Part shown: in pieces, positions 8,707 to 18,847 of the stretch
How the letters are laid out: every line of letters begins with the position of its first letter
Numbering within the stretch: the stretch's first letter is position 1
From: Levilactobacillus tongjiangensis
Lineage (GTDB): Bacteria > Bacillota > Bacilli > Lactobacillales > Lactobacillaceae
NCBI RefSeq assembly: GCF_003946345.1
Contig: NZ_RHNY01000014.1
Coordinates: 17,517 to 81,516, forward strand
Length of the DNA: 64,000 nt
Reading direction: 5' to 3'
Program-made: the position numbers and the translations under genes
The notes under the pieces: model-generated
What the model was told of the DNA's origin: nothing
Database searches by the model: none
The model's input: the letters and a program-made list of their open reading frames with translations, nothing else

Positions 8707-9864
8707 ATGGCGAAAACAATGGCCCAATTACCGTATCATTGTGGGGTTAAGGTCCGAATCTTTCCTTCAACCGAACAAAAACGGCTGATCAAACGTAACA
8801 GTTATGCTAGTCGCTTCATTTATAACGAAATGAACGGGATGAACAATGATCTATTTTGGCTGAAGAAAGTTAAAACACCAATATTTTGATAGCTTGATGA
8901 AAGCCAACGCTATCAAGAATTATAGGACTGCTTGGAAGCTATTCCGGCAGGTTCATCAGGCGGGGACCCCTAAGTTTCACAAGCGTGGTTACACAAAGAC
9001 TTATCAAACATCGTGTCTTTACAGTGCTAAAGTGACAGTTCCAACTATGAAGAATGGTAGCGTTAGACTAACTGACAACTACCACCTACAACTACCCAAG
9101 CTGGGACGTTTCCGATTCAAGGGACTTCCACTAAAGATTTTAGAACGAGCTAATGACATTAGGATCGGAACAACAACGGTCTCAATGGACACTGCGGGTC
9201 ATTACTTTGTGTCCTACAGATTGGGTCAGAACACCCCTTCGTTGCCAAACAAACCGCGGTTGAATCTAAAGTCGGTATCGATTTGAATCTTGACAATTTT
9301 CTGACGGACTCCAATGGACAGGTGATTGATAATCCACGTTACTACCGAACTATTAGAGGGAAACTAGCTAAAGCCCAACGAAAACTGTCACGGCGGGCCA
9401 GACGAGTTAAAAGGAGCCAACGACGGTTATCAGAAGCAAAGAATTATCAAAGACAACGGTTATTAGAGGCCAGATTACAGCCTAAAGTTGCCAATCAACG
9501 TAAGAATTTCCTGCACCACGTCTCTACGGCCTTGATCAAAAACCACGATTTAGTCGTAGCTGAAGAACTGCGGAGTAAAAATATGTTGCGGAACCACGCT
9601 TTGGCAATGAGCATCTCGGACGTCGGCTGGCGAACTTTACTGAGCATGTTGGCTTACAAAGCCGATTTGTATGGTCGGAAATTTTTGACGATTAATCCCC
9701 GGAATACAACGCAAACCTGTAGTCATTGTGGGCACATCATGACCGGTAAGAACAAGTTAACATTGGCTGACCGCGAGTGGACGTGCCCTAGTTGCGGGAC
9801 GTTTCATGTTCGTGATCAAAATGCAGCTAGAAATATCCTAGCTAAGGGTTTAGCAACTTTGTAA
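8707..9864 (+). pseudogene. tnpB: RNA-guided endonuclease TnpB family transposon protein, frameshifted
   Basis: TnpB is the programmable nuclease of IS200/IS605 elements. The reading frame moves from frame 1 (8707 to about 8880) to frame 2 (to about 9240) and back to frame 1 (to 9864). The first break follows FWLKKVKTP, the second precedes VGIDLNL. All three RuvC residues are still encoded: D in VGIDLNL (codon 9280-9282), E in VVAEELRSKNM, and D in VRDQNAARNI. So is the zinc finger CSHCG...CPSCG. The N-terminal third looks short for the family, so a deletion may accompany the first shift. ATG 8707 lies behind AAAGGAGG. Confidence 0.8.
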
Positions 9865-10021
9865 GGAGCGAGTCCGTCTGGCAACCTGCGGACCTAAAAG
9901 GCTTTGGTAATTAGCGGATAAGTCCTATTCGTAGGCTAACGCTGTATCTAAGCAAATTGTGGTCACTATGCCAAAGGGTGTGGTTCTCGCAAGCGTCCGT
10001 TTTTAAACGGGCGTGGTTGAC
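9865..10021 (+). ncRNA. Probable omega RNA / right-end region of the tnpB element
   Basis: In this element group the guide RNA scaffold overlaps the 3' end of tnpB and runs to the right end. This stretch is 157 bases, has several short self-complementary parts and ends with the CGTCCGTTT/AAACGGGCG hairpin. Assignment rests on position only; no expression signal is visible. Confidence 0.4.
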
Positions 10022-10067
10022 AACTTTCTATTTGCTATTGTAACAGTCTGCGTTTCATAATATTGAA

Positions 10068-10200
10068 CTAAAGGTCGAAGGCTCGAAAATCAATATCAAA
10101 CCAGGAATAATAAGGCGTTATAGGCTTAAAATTAGTCTCATCCAGCCACCTGCGTCTGTCAGAGATTCCGCCTGTAACCACCTCTGGTTGAACGGGTTCT
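10068..10200 (+). repeat. Structured repeat remnant E4 with its leader (subtype 1a, + orientation, interior deleted)
   Basis: 10068-10142 matches the leader before E1 (AAGGTCGAA..., then TTAAAATTAGTCTCAT...). CCACCTGCG at 10145 and GTCAGAGATTCCGCCTG after it match the start of E1, but the sequence then jumps to the end of the element (CCACCTCTGGTTGAAC). P2 to P6 have been removed. Confidence 0.65.
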
Positions 10201-10280
10201 TGGCAATTAAGCTAGCTTAAACGTCTGAATGACAGCGCTTACACAATGTTATCGGCGATCCAGTAGGTAGCCGAGAGTGA

Positions 10281-10440
10281 GTCAAATTTGGACTCAGCCG
10301 TGAGATTTTCAAGTGACCTTCTTGAAAATGGCGACTTGAAGACGTATTTTGCGGCTTCAAGCGAGGGGCAAGACCGCTCTTTGGCTTGTCCCGTCCTTCC
10401 CACCGCGTTCCAGTCCAAATTTGGCGAACGGTCAGGCGGT
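10281..10440 (-). repeat. Structured repeat E5 (type 2 subfamily, - orientation)
   Basis: P1 is GTCAAATTTGGACT 10281-10294 with AGTCCAAATTTGGC 10412-10425 (14 bp, one G-U). The P6-like hairpin is ATTTTCAAG 10305-10313 / CTTGAAAAT 10321-10329. P5 is CTTGAAG 10335-10341 / CTTCAAG 10355-10361. P4 is GGGGCAAG 10365-10372 / CTTGTCCC 10385-10392, loop ACCGCTCTTTGG. Closest relative of E2, and it lies behind a remnant of the same leader-plus-type-1 unit. Confidence 0.75.
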
Positions 10441-10575
10441 ACCACTATTGTGAGTTCTCACGGCAAGGATAGCATGAAAACTGGGACGATCCAATTGGGA
10501 AGGATAACTTTACCTGACGCTAGCGCGGATAAGGTGTAAACTTATCTTAACGATGAAATTTTAGGAGGAACTACA

Positions 10576-11022
10576 ATGAGTTTAGAGACCCAACTCAACA
10601 CTGATTTAAAGACGGCCATGAAGGCCCACGACAAGCTTTCCTTAAATGTTATCCGCATGATGAAGGCGGCTTTGACAAATGAAAAGGTCAAGGCTGGTCA
10701 TGATTTAACGTCTGAAGAAGAGTTAACGGTGGTTTCCCGCGAGTTGAAGCAGCGGAAAGAATCAATGGCAGAATTTGCTAAAGGTAACCGGGATGACTTG
10801 GTTGAAGGCGTGAAGGCCGAAATTGCGATCGTTGAAAAGTATGCGCCTAAGCAGTTAAGCGCCGATGAAATCACGAAGATCGTTGCCGACAGCATTGCTA
10901 AGGTCTCCGCTAGTGGTATGAGTGACTTTGGTAAGGTTATGGGTGCTGTGATGCCTCAAGTTAAGGGGAAAGCAGATGGCGCCCTGGTTAACCAGACCGT
11001 CAAAGCCCAATTGAACAAGTAA
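10576..11022 (+). CDS. GatB/YqeY domain-containing protein
   Basis: 148 aa, the standard YqeY length. The family shares the C-terminal helical domain of the amidotransferase subunit GatB (KYAPKQLS near residue 92; GKVMGAVMPQVKGKADG near 120-136). It is thought to bind tRNA but its job is unproven. TTAGGAGGA precedes ATG 10576. It is followed by its own terminator. Confidence 0.9.
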   Translation: MSLETQLNTDLKTAMKAHDKLSLNVIRMMKAALTNEKVKAGHDLTSEEELTVVSRELKQRKESMAEFAKGNRDDLVEGVKAEIAIVEKYAPKQLSADEITKIVADSIAKVSASGMSDFGKVMGAVMPQVKGKADGALVNQTVKAQLNK

Positions 11023-11030
11023 AGTTTTTC

Positions 11031-11064
11031 GATCGCTGCGAACCTGTTTCGTAGCGATTTTTTT
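11031..11064 (+). terminator. Terminator after yqeY
   Basis: An 11-bp stem ATCGCTGCGAA / TTCGTAGCGAT (one mismatch) with loop CCTG and a run of seven T. Confidence 0.85.
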
Positions 11065-11087
11065 GCTAAGTGAGGGGGAATCCATTC

Positions 11088-11573
11088 ATGGCATTAACTT
11101 ATCAGCGGGTTCAGACACTCACCGAGGATCAGAATTCCTTACTGTTACTGGCCGATCCCAGTCAACGATTGCTTGCATCGTATGTTCCCAAGAGCCACGT
11201 GTATGTGGCCACCGATCGGTCAGGGCTAGCCGGGATGTTAGTGTTACAGCCACGGTCTAATCAGGTTGTAGAAATTATGAACGTGGTTGTGACACCGGCC
11301 AAACAGCGTCAAGGTTATGGGCGAGCATTACTTACGTTCGCTCGGCAGTGGGCGATTGAACGGGGCTACCGGACAGTTCGGATTGCTACCGGAACGACTA
11401 GTCTGTGGCAACTCTATCTTTATCAGCAATGTGGCTTTCGGGTGGTGGCCGTTGAGCGGGATTATTTCACCACGAACTATAGTCAAACAATCGTGGAAAA
11501 CGGCTTGGTATTGCGGGACCGGCTGGTTCTGGAATTAGCAATTACATTGCCGCAGTTACCCATTAATGAGTAG
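11088..11573 (+). CDS. GNAT family N-acetyltransferase
   Basis: 161 aa. The acetyl-CoA binding motif is visible as VVVTPAKQRQGYGRALL (about residues 66-82), followed by the C-terminal GFRVVAVERDYF strand-helix pair. Substrate unknown. ATG 11088 is preferred over the in-frame GTG at 11070 because GAGGGGGA lies about seven bases upstream of it. Confidence 0.8.
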   Translation: MALTYQRVQTLTEDQNSLLLLADPSQRLLASYVPKSHVYVATDRSGLAGMLVLQPRSNQVVEIMNVVVTPAKQRQGYGRALLTFARQWAIERGYRTVRIATGTTSLWQLYLYQQCGFRVVAVERDYFTTNYSQTIVENGLVLRDRLVLELAITLPQLPINE

Positions 11574-11633
11574 TCGGGCGTGCCATCAAGACGTCATAGA
11601 ATGGATACCGAACGAGTTTTCACGCGCAATCCT

Positions 11634-11661
11634 TTTACAATCCCCGGTGTTATGCTAAAAT
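11634..11661 (+). promoter_or_regulatory. Promoter of the phoH-ybeY-dgkA-era-recO operon
   Basis: TTTACA (11634-11639), 16-bp spacer, TAAAAT (11656-11661). Confidence 0.5.
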
Positions 11662-11707
11662 TTGAGTATCAGTAACGTCAAAAATAAAGACAAAGGAGCC
11701 ACCGTAT

Positions 11708-12694
11708 TTGACTGAGAACGCGACGATTGAAAAAGAATATATTTTGGAGCGACCAGAGGACGAAGCTGCCCTGTTGGGGGCTCAGGATCAATTTGTGACC
11801 TTGCTTGAAGAGGGACTGAACGTCACCATCAAGCCCTTTGGAAATTCAATCAAAGTTGCTGGGGCCGCTGAAGCGGTCGATCACACGTTGGCTATCTTAC
11901 GCAACATGAGTGACCTCCTGGCTAAGGGCATTAAATTAAATAGTGCTGACGTCATTAGTGCCATGAAGATGGCGGACAAGGGGACGCTGACTTACTTTAA
12001 AGACTTTTACACCGAGACCTTGATCAAGGATGCCAAGGGTCGGGCCGTGCGGGTCAAGAACTTTGGCCAACGCCAGTACATTGATTCCATCAAGCACAAC
12101 GACATTACCTTCGGGATTGGACCCGCTGGGACCGGGAAAACGTATCTGGCCGTGGTTATGGCGGTGTCCGCGTTAAAGCACGGGGATGTGGAAAAATTGA
12201 TCATTACCCGCCCAGCCGTTGAAGCCGGCGAAAGCCTGGGCTTCTTACCCGGTGACTTGAAGGAAAAAGTTGATCCATACCTGCGGCCAATCTACGATGC
12301 GCTGTACGCTATCCTGGGGGCCGAGCATACGACGCGGTTGATGGATCGTGGGGTCATCGAGATTGCGCCACTGGCCTACATGCGTGGGCGGACGCTGGAA
12401 TCTGCGTTCGTTATCTTGGATGAAGCCCAAAACACGACGAACATGCAAATGAAGATGTTCCTGACGCGGCTGGGTTTTGGATCTAAGATGATTGTCAACG
12501 GGGATATTTCACAAATTGACTTGCCACACAATGCTAAGTCGGGGTTGATTCAGGCCCAAAACATTTTACAAAACGTGTCGCACATTAACTTTGTGACCTT
12601 TAACGCGGATGATGTTGTTCGGCACCCAGTGGTTGCCCGCATCATTAACGCTTATGAGGCCAACGATACTAAACCAAATGGAGCTAAAAAATAA
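11708..12694 (+). CDS. phoH: PhoH family protein (ATPase)
   Basis: 328 aa. N-terminal KH-like part, then an ATPase domain with Walker A GPAGTGKTYLA (about residues 138-148) and a Walker B-like VILDEAQN (about 236-243). Linked by conserved neighbourhood to YbeY and RNA metabolism. The start is TTG 11708 with AAAGGAG ten bases before it. The stop overlaps the ybeY start (TAATG). Confidence 0.9.
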   Translation: MTENATIEKEYILERPEDEAALLGAQDQFVTLLEEGLNVTIKPFGNSIKVAGAAEAVDHTLAILRNMSDLLAKGIKLNSADVISAMKMADKGTLTYFKDFYTETLIKDAKGRAVRVKNFGQRQYIDSIKHNDITFGIGPAGTGKTYLAVVMAVSALKHGDVEKLIITRPAVEAGESLGFLPGDLKEKVDPYLRPIYDALYAILGAEHTTRLMDRGVIEIAPLAYMRGRTLESAFVILDEAQNTTNMQMKMFLTRLGFGSKMIVNGDISQIDLPHNAKSGLIQAQNILQNVSHINFVTFNADDVVRHPVVARIINAYEANDTKPNGAKK

Positions 12695-13182
12695 TGGATT
12701 TAGAGATTTTTGATAAAACTGCTAACGGTGTTCCAGACAAGCACGTCACGATGATTCGTGAGGTGTTGGAATTTGCCGGCAAGTACATTAAATTGGCAGA
12801 AAACACGGAAATGTCCGTGACGTTGATGAATAACGAAGACATTCATCGAATCAATAAGGAATACCGGGGCGTTGACCGCGCAACCGACGTCATCAGTTTT
12901 GCGATTGAAGACGACGATGACGAGGATGAAGAGTTCCCGCTGGTCATGGACGAAGAAATGGCTGCTGAAATTCCTGAAAACATTGGTGATATCTTTGTTT
13001 CGATGGATAAAGTTGAAGAACAAGCGGAGTACCTGGGCCATTCCTACGAACGGGAATTAGGTTTTCTCGTGGTCCATGGTTTCTTGCACCTGAACGGCTA
13101 CGACCACATGAAGCCCGAAGATGAAAAGATCATGTTCAAGTTGCAGGCCGACATTTTAGATGCCTATGGCCTCAAGCGATAA
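12694..13182 (+). CDS. ybeY: rRNA maturation RNase YbeY
   Basis: 162 aa metal-dependent endoribonuclease acting in 16S rRNA 3'-end maturation and ribosome quality control. The zinc motif HGFLHLNGYDH (about residues 129-139) is complete. A very acidic insert (DDDDEDEEF, about 70-80) precedes it, as in other lactobacilli. Translationally coupled to phoH, and its end overlaps dgkA. Confidence 0.95.
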   Translation: MDLEIFDKTANGVPDKHVTMIREVLEFAGKYIKLAENTEMSVTLMNNEDIHRINKEYRGVDRATDVISFAIEDDDDEDEEFPLVMDEEMAAEIPENIGDIFVSMDKVEEQAEYLGHSYERELGFLVVHGFLHLNGYDHMKPEDEKIMFKLQADILDAYGLKR

Positions 13183-13555
13183 GCAAACCGGGAAGAATCG
13201 GGCCTTTAAGCAATCGTTAGGCCACGCGTGGGATGGTCTGCGGGCTCTGTTTCACTATGAACGAAACTTTCGTAAACACTTGGCGGTCGGTAGTTTGGCC
13301 ATTATTGCTGGGTTGATTTTACGACTGACGCTGAACGAGTGGTTGTGGTTGGTATTGGCCATCTTCTTGGTCTTGATCGCCGAGACGCTGAACACGATTG
13401 TGGAAGCAGTAGTCGATTTGGTGGTGGGCCAGACTTATCACGATTTGGCGAAACGCGCGAAGGACGTTGCCGCGGGTGGTGTCTTAATGGCGGCCATCTT
13501 TGCCGTCATTGTTGGGGCGTTAGTCATGTTGCCAGCGCTAGGCCGCTGGTTCTAA
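13160..13555 (+). CDS. dgkA: Diacylglycerol kinase family protein (undecaprenol/diacylglycerol kinase)
   Basis: 131 aa integral membrane kinase with three hydrophobic segments. The family signature AETLNTIVEAVVDLV (about residues 74-88) and KDVAAGGVLMAA (about 101-112) hold the catalytic acidic residues. In Gram-positives the substrate is usually undecaprenol. It overlaps ybeY by 23 bases. The start may be ATG 13160 or 13166; neither has a clear ribosome site. Confidence 0.9.
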   Translation: MPMASSDKQTGKNRAFKQSLGHAWDGLRALFHYERNFRKHLAVGSLAIIAGLILRLTLNEWLWLVLAIFLVLIAETLNTIVEAVVDLVVGQTYHDLAKRAKDVAAGGVLMAAIFAVIVGALVMLPALGRWF

Positions 13556-13567
13556 TTGGAGGAAAAT

Positions 13568-14473
13568 ATGGATAATCCAGATTACAAATCAGGTTTCGTC
13601 GCCATTGTTGGGCGGCCAAACGTGGGGAAATCAACGTTTTTAAACCGGGTGATTGGGCAAAAAATTGCCATCATGTCGAACACGGCACAGACGACTCGGA
13701 ACAAGATTCAAGGAATTTATACAACTGACGAGTCTCAAATCGTTTTCATCGATACGCCGGGGGTTCATAAGCCTAAGAGTAAGTTGGGTGACTACATGGT
13801 GCAGTCAGCCATGTCAGCGTTAAACGAAGTCGATGCCGTTTTATTCATGGTCAACGCTGCTGAAAAGCGGGGAGCCGGGGACAACTTTATTATTGACCGG
13901 TTGAAGAACGTGAAGGCCCCGATTTACCTGCTGATCAACAAAATCGACCAAGTAAATCCAGACGATTTATTGCCAGTCATGGAACAGTACCAAAAGGCGT
14001 TGCCATGGAAAGCAGTTTACCCAATTTCTGCGTTGGAAGGGAATAACGTTGACGAACTGTTGACGGGATTAGTCGACCAGATGCCAAACGGGCCGCAGTA
14101 CTACCCAGCCGACCAAGTGACTGACCATCCAGAACGTTTCGTGGTCAGCGAATTGATTCGGGAAAAAATCTTTATGTTAACGCGTGAAGAGGTGCCCCAT
14201 TCAGTGGCCGTTGAAATCGAGAGTATGAAGCAAAAGGACGAAGATCACGTCCGCATTGAAGCCACCATCATCGTCGAACGTCCTACCCAAAAGGGAATTA
14301 TGATCGGCAAGGGCGGTAGCATGCTGAAGAAGATTGGGACCATGGCGCGCCAGGATATTGAACACTTGCTGGGTAGCAAGGTTTACCTGGAACTCTGGGT
14401 CAAAGTGCAACCAAACTGGCGGGACAAGGCGAGCCTCTTGAAGTCTTACGGTTACCGTAAGGATGATTTATAA
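13568..14473 (+). CDS. era: GTPase Era
   Basis: 301 aa ribosome-assembly GTPase. G1 GRPNVGKST (residues 16-24), G3 DTPGVH near 63, G4 NKID near 125, then a C-terminal KH domain with [11 protein letters not shown] near 247 that binds 16S rRNA. ATG 13568 sits behind GGAGG; the longer in-frame TTG at 13556 would place the ribosome site inside the gene. Confidence 0.95.
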   Translation: MDNPDYKSGFVAIVGRPNVGKSTFLNRVIGQKIAIMSNTAQTTRNKIQGIYTTDESQIVFIDTPGVHKPKSKLGDYMVQSAMSALNEVDAVLFMVNAAEKRGAGDNFIIDRLKNVKAPIYLLINKIDQVNPDDLLPVMEQYQKALPWKAVYPISALEGNNVDELLTGLVDQMPNGPQYYPADQVTDHPERFVVSELIREKIFMLTREEVPHSVAVEIESMKQKDEDHVRIEATIIVERPTQKGIMIGKGGSMLKKIGTMARQDIEHLLGSKVYLELWVKVQPNWRDKASLLKSYGYRKDDL

Positions 14474-14523
14474 AAAATTGCCTACCGTGCATTTAAATTT
14501 AAGTTAGAAAGTAGGGAGGATTC

Positions 14524-15327
14524 GTGGCGCGGAATGTAACTGATTTTCACGGCATCCTCCTTTTTCGTCGGGACTATGCTGAGCGCGATTTTTTAATCAA
14601 GTTTCTTACGCAGGAGTTTGGTAAAAAGATGTTTCTGGTGCGGGGTGCTAAGAAGCGGGGATTTAAAATGGTAGCGGATATTTTGCCATTTACCACGGGG
14701 AGTTACGTGGGGGACATCGCTGACGATGGCCTGTCTTACATCCGGACGGCCCGCGAGACCAACCAATTTCAAAATATTAGCACGGACATTTTTAAAAATG
14801 CCTACGCCACGTATATCATGAGTCTGGTTGATCAGGCTTTTCCGGACGGGCAACCGTTGCCTACCTGGTATCATCGGGTACAACGCGCGCTCACACTGAT
14901 TGATGATGGAGTCAACGCATCGATCATCACCAATATCATGGAGATTCAACTGATGCCGGCGTTTGGGGTGGCCCCACAATTGCAGGGCTGTGCCATCTGC
15001 GGTCGCAATGACCTGCCGTTCGATTACTCTGAGAGCTACGGGGGTCTGCTCTGTCAGCAGCATTGGCAGATAGATCCACGGCGGTTGCATCTGGCCCAGC
15101 GCACAATCTATTATCTGCGCCAATTTTCGGTGTTGGATTTGGATAAGCTACACACCATTGATGTGAAACCGCAGACGGAGCACGCCATGCGACAGTTAAT
15201 GAATGAAATTTATGACAGTCAGATTGGGGTGCATCCCAAGAGCAAACGGTTCTTGGATCAGATGCAATCCTGGTCGGCACGCTTGACGATGCCACCGCAG
15301 GCGTCACCGGACGATTCAACAGACTAG
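14524..15327 (+). CDS. recO: DNA repair protein RecO
   Basis: 267 aa. N-terminal OB fold (GILLFRRDYAERDFLIKF), then a helical domain with a zinc site C-x2-C...C-x2-H (GCAICG, LLCQQHW, near residues 157-180). Acts with RecR to load RecA on SSB-coated DNA. The start is GTG 14524 behind AGGGAGG. Last gene of the phoH operon. Confidence 0.95.
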   Translation: MARNVTDFHGILLFRRDYAERDFLIKFLTQEFGKKMFLVRGAKKRGFKMVADILPFTTGSYVGDIADDGLSYIRTARETNQFQNISTDIFKNAYATYIMSLVDQAFPDGQPLPTWYHRVQRALTLIDDGVNASIITNIMEIQLMPAFGVAPQLQGCAICGRNDLPFDYSESYGGLLCQQHWQIDPRRLHLAQRTIYYLRQFSVLDLDKLHTIDVKPQTEHAMRQLMNEIYDSQIGVHPKSKRFLDQMQSWSARLTMPPQASPDDSTD

Positions 15328-15369
15328 CTGTCGTCTGGCAGACGGTTTAGCAAGATAAAATTAGAGTTA

Positions 15370-15406
15370 GCTCTGTAAAACCACTTTGGTTTTACAGAGC
15401 TTTTTT
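15370..15406 (+). terminator. Terminator of the phoH-recO operon
   Basis: A perfect 14-bp stem (GCTCTGTAAAACCA / TGGTTTTACAGAGC), 3-nt loop, six T. The rest of 15407-15699 is gene-free and shows nothing else clear. Confidence 0.9.
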
Positions 15407-15699
15407 AGCGATGATATTTTGCCGATAAAACTTTCACAAATTGTGAGTTTTGTCCAATGAACATTAGACCTTTCTAATAGTTATATGCTTAGCGACTGGC
15501 TGTCAAGCGGCCCCTGATTTCATTGTCGAGGACGGTTACGACATAGGGCGGATGGTTTCCCCCGTTGGATAATCCCTTGTCTGGAATTTCAAACTAATCG
15601 TGCTACTATGAGAAATATGGGGCCATAACTTGTTAAAAAAATTAACCTTTAAATCGGTGACTTTTGAAGTAGAGGAAAAGGTAAAGGGAAGAGTTAAGT

Positions 15700-18660
15700 A
15701 TGCAGACCAATAATCGGCAAGAACAACGACATGAACATGGGATGCGCCAACAGTTGCTGTACGCTGGCGTGACTTTGGCAGCCCTGAGTACTGGACTGAT
15801 GGTCAGTGCACATTCAGCTCAAGCGGCCACGGTTGCTGAAGATTCGAGCTTAGTGGCGCAGAAAAATGAAAATGATCAGAGTAAACAGGAAAGCCAAGAA
15901 CAACCGAGCGCCGAGCAACCAGGTTCTGGGGATGAGCAGACTGGTAGTCAAGCTGTTCAAAAGCAGAGTGCCAGTGGCAGTCTAGCTCCCAAACGGAGTG
16001 CCGCGGCCTCGCTGAGTCAAGCAGCCGAGCCGGTAAGTAACGTGGAACAACCAGCGGGTTCCGGTACGACGGGGACCCCCGCAAAGCCAAAGCCATCGTC
16101 CGTATCGCCACAACCAGCGAAGGTTGCTGGTGCAGGTGAACGAGAAATTTCAGTTGCAAATTTGACTAAATTTAGTCGTTCACGAGTAATGCCGCGAATG
16201 ATGGCAGTGCCGGCAACGGCCGATGTGACGACACCTGGTGATACCACTGATGAGGCCACGACGGATGATGGGTTTACCTATGCGTTAAACGCAGCTGGTA
16301 ATGGGTATACCATTACTGGTTATACGGGTAGTGCGACGGCTATTGTCATTCCGGATACCCACCTCAATGACGAAGGCAAAGCAATCAATGTATCGGCAAT
16401 TGCTGACAACGTTTTTAAAGGGCGCAAATTAACGAGTTTAGTCATGGGCGCGCACGTCGCCACGATTGGCCAGGCGGCGTTTGAAAATAATTTACTGACG
16501 ACCATTGATTTTTCTAAAAATAAAAGTGATCTTTGGGGAATTAGTGCGAATGCTTTTGCAGATAACAAGTTAACCGGAACGTTGACGTTACCTGCTTCCA
16601 TTACACAGATTGGTGAGAATGCCTTTGCTGGTAGTGATGCTAACGATGGGTCTGGGAATCAACTGACTGGTGTTGATTTCGGTGACAATTTAAAGACCGT
16701 TCAAATTGGAAATGGTGCCTTTGCAAATAACATTTTGGCAAGTCTAGTACTTCCTGTTGGTACGTCGCTTATTGGTAGCACGGCTTTTGCCAACAATCGG
16801 TTAACAAGTGTAGATTTAGGTCATAGTTTGACTACGATTGGTGATTATGCATTTGATGGAAATACCATTGGTGGCAGTTTATTTATCCCTGATACAGTAA
16901 CGACGATTGGGGTTAAAGCGTTTAATGGCAATCAATTGACTGGCCTCACGTTGGGAGATGGCCAGTCCGTTCTCGACACAATTGGAGAATCGGCATTTGA
17001 TGGGAATGCTATCACTGGTAGTTTGGTTATTCCTGATACAGTGAAGACAATTGGGGTTAAAGCGTTTAACGGCAATCAATTGACTGGGCTCACGTTGGGA
17101 GATGGCCAGTCTATTCTCGATACAATTGGAGAATCGGCATTTGATGGGAATGCTATCACTGGCAATTTGTTTATTCCCGATGCAGTCAAGACAATTGGGG
17201 TCAGAGCGTTTAACGGCAATCAATTGACTGGGCTTACGTTGGGAGATGGCTAGTCCATTCTAAACACGATTGGAGAATCTGCGTTTCAGCAGAATAATCG
17301 TTCGTTGACAGGAACGCTGAAGGTCCCCGATAGTGTGTCTTTTATCGGGAAAAACGCATTTTCTGGTGATTCTTTGACTAATATTGATTTTGGTAAGAGT
17401 ACCGGAACTATTGGAGAAAGTGCCTTTGCTGGTAATCAGATGACTGGGGATCCGGAGACGGGAATTTTGACGCTGTCTGATGGTATTCAACAGATTAATG
17501 ATGCAGCTTTTGCTGGTAATCTCCTAAAGGGCGTTAAACTTGGGACCGGATTGATTACCATTGGAAATTCAGCGTTTGCAGCGAATCCGCTGACGGGAAC
17601 GTTGACCATTCCTGATCTAGTGACGAGTATTGGCGAGTATGCCTTTACTAACGGTAAGCTCACGGGGCTTATCTTGGGTCAGAAGGTGGATTCCATTGGG
17701 TCGTCTGCCTTCGCTGAGAATCAGTTGGCGGGAGCGCTGGAGATACCTGATAGTGTCAAGAGTATTGGGGACTCAGCCTTTGCCAGTAACAAGTTACGAG
17801 CTCTTCAACTGGATGGCACTGTAAATAGTGTTGGAATTGGTACCTTTGCCGGCAACGATTTACAGAAAATTCAGGCGGCTCAGCCGGTGACTAATCTCGG
17901 TGACTATGCTTTAGCTGGCCAAAAGACGTTAGCCGTTACTGTGAACAAGTCCGGTAATCAATTAACTGGGGTTCGTGCCGCAATTGCCAAGCAACTACAA
18001 TTGCAGAACTTTAGTTTAACGGATCCCATGATTTTTAAACTGGGCGATACGCCAGTTACGTATGATTTCAAAACTGATTCATTAACGTTGCCGGCAGGCG
18101 TTACGGGAAATAGCTTAACGCTGTCACTATCGAGTGGAACAACTGGTGAAGCGACAGACCATTCCGGAAACTATGGGGTGGATGCCCTAACGTTGAGTTG
18201 GTCTGTACCGGCTAGTGGAACGGATCCGACGACACCAACGACACCGACGGAGCCAACTGATCCGGTCACACCGACGATACCAACTACGCCTAAGAAGCCG
18301 ACTAAGCCGACTAAACCAGGTAAGAAGCCTCAGACACCGACGAGCCCTAAGGCGCATCAACACCGAACAGGGGATACGAAGCGAGCGGGTCAGCGCCAAG
18401 TCTTTACCTACACGGGTTCCGTTGTAGGTAACGGCACACAACGAGGACTGAAGCCCACCGCATGGTCTTATGGCCAACAAGCGTCTAGCTTAAATGTTAG
18501 TTCTAAGGTCAGTGGGCTAGAGCACCTAGATAACCAGAACCAGTCGCAACCGGAATTACCGCAAACCAGTGAGCAGACGAGCTACTGGTCAGTAATTGGT
18601 ACGACAATATTAGCCGCATTAAGTTGGCTAGGATTAGGTGAACGTCGGCGGCGCCATTAA
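15700..18660 (+). pseudogene. LPQT-anchored BspA-type leucine-rich-repeat surface protein, split by an in-frame amber codon
   Basis: One frame of about 986 codons interrupted only by TAG at 17251-17253. Order: signal peptide (about residues 1-42, ending SAQA); Ser/Gln/Glu-rich linker to about 180; many LRR_5 units (IPDTV..IG..AF.GN.LT) from about 190 to 750; a strand-rich domain; a Pro/Thr/Lys stalk (PTTPTTPTEPTDP); then a sortase signal LPQTS, a hydrophobic segment and RRRRH. Family members bind host or matrix proteins. The stop replaces CAG found at the same place in the previous 144-bp repeat unit, so one C-to-T change explains it. The 5' part would be secreted without an anchor. It lies between recO and glyQ, usually neighbours. 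Confidence 0.85.
16858..17289 (+). repeat. Three tandem 144-bp repeat units inside the surface-protein gene
   Basis: The core ATTGGGGTTAAAGCGTTTAA begins at 16906, 17050 and (with changes) 17194, a strict 144-bp period encoding 48 aa. The amber codon lies in the third unit. Near-identity suggests recent duplication and a site open to copy-number change. Confidence 0.85.
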
Positions 18661-18711
18661 GATGTTCAAAAGCACTTCTAAAATGTCTTGAATAAAGTCG
18701 TAAATTCAAAT

Positions 18712-18741
18712 GGTCGTCAGATTATTCTGACGACTATTTTT
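18712..18741 (+). terminator. Terminator after the surface-protein gene
   Basis: GTCGTCAGA / TCTGACGAC, 9 bp, loop TTAT, followed by TATTTTT. Confidence 0.75.
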
Positions 18742-18847
18742 GTGTCATATGGCAGTTGTATTGGTAGATACTTCAACACTACTCGGAGTTACTTGCAAAA
18801 ATAAATGAGTTTCAGTGAACCTTACTATTTTGAAAGCTAATCCGGAC

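Larger units (their letters stand above)
8551..10021 (+). mobile_element. IS200/IS605-group element carrying only a broken tnpB (IS1341-like)
   Basis: The left end hairpin is CCCTTGCTT / AAGCAAGGG at 8551-8570. The right end hairpin is CGTCCGTTT / AAACGGGCG at 9994-10013, followed by GTGGTTGAC. One tnpB-type gene lies between them, with no tnpA. The 130 bases between the tnpB stop and the right hairpin are where the guide (omega) RNA scaffold of such elements lies. No target duplication is expected for this group and none is seen. Exact ends are estimated from the hairpins. Confidence 0.7.

Noticed and set aside
8880..9245. Programmed frameshifting in tnpB
   Set aside because: Two shifts, one beside an apparent deletion, and no slippery heptamer with a downstream structure; decay is simpler.
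10288..10539. 83-aa ORF over repeat E5
   Set aside because: Coincides with the type 2 repeat and runs into the yqeY leader; no ribosome site.
17251..17253. Programmed readthrough or recoding of the amber codon in the surface protein gene
   Set aside because: The same position is CAG in the adjacent repeat unit and no recoding signal is seen; a simple nonsense mutation explains it.
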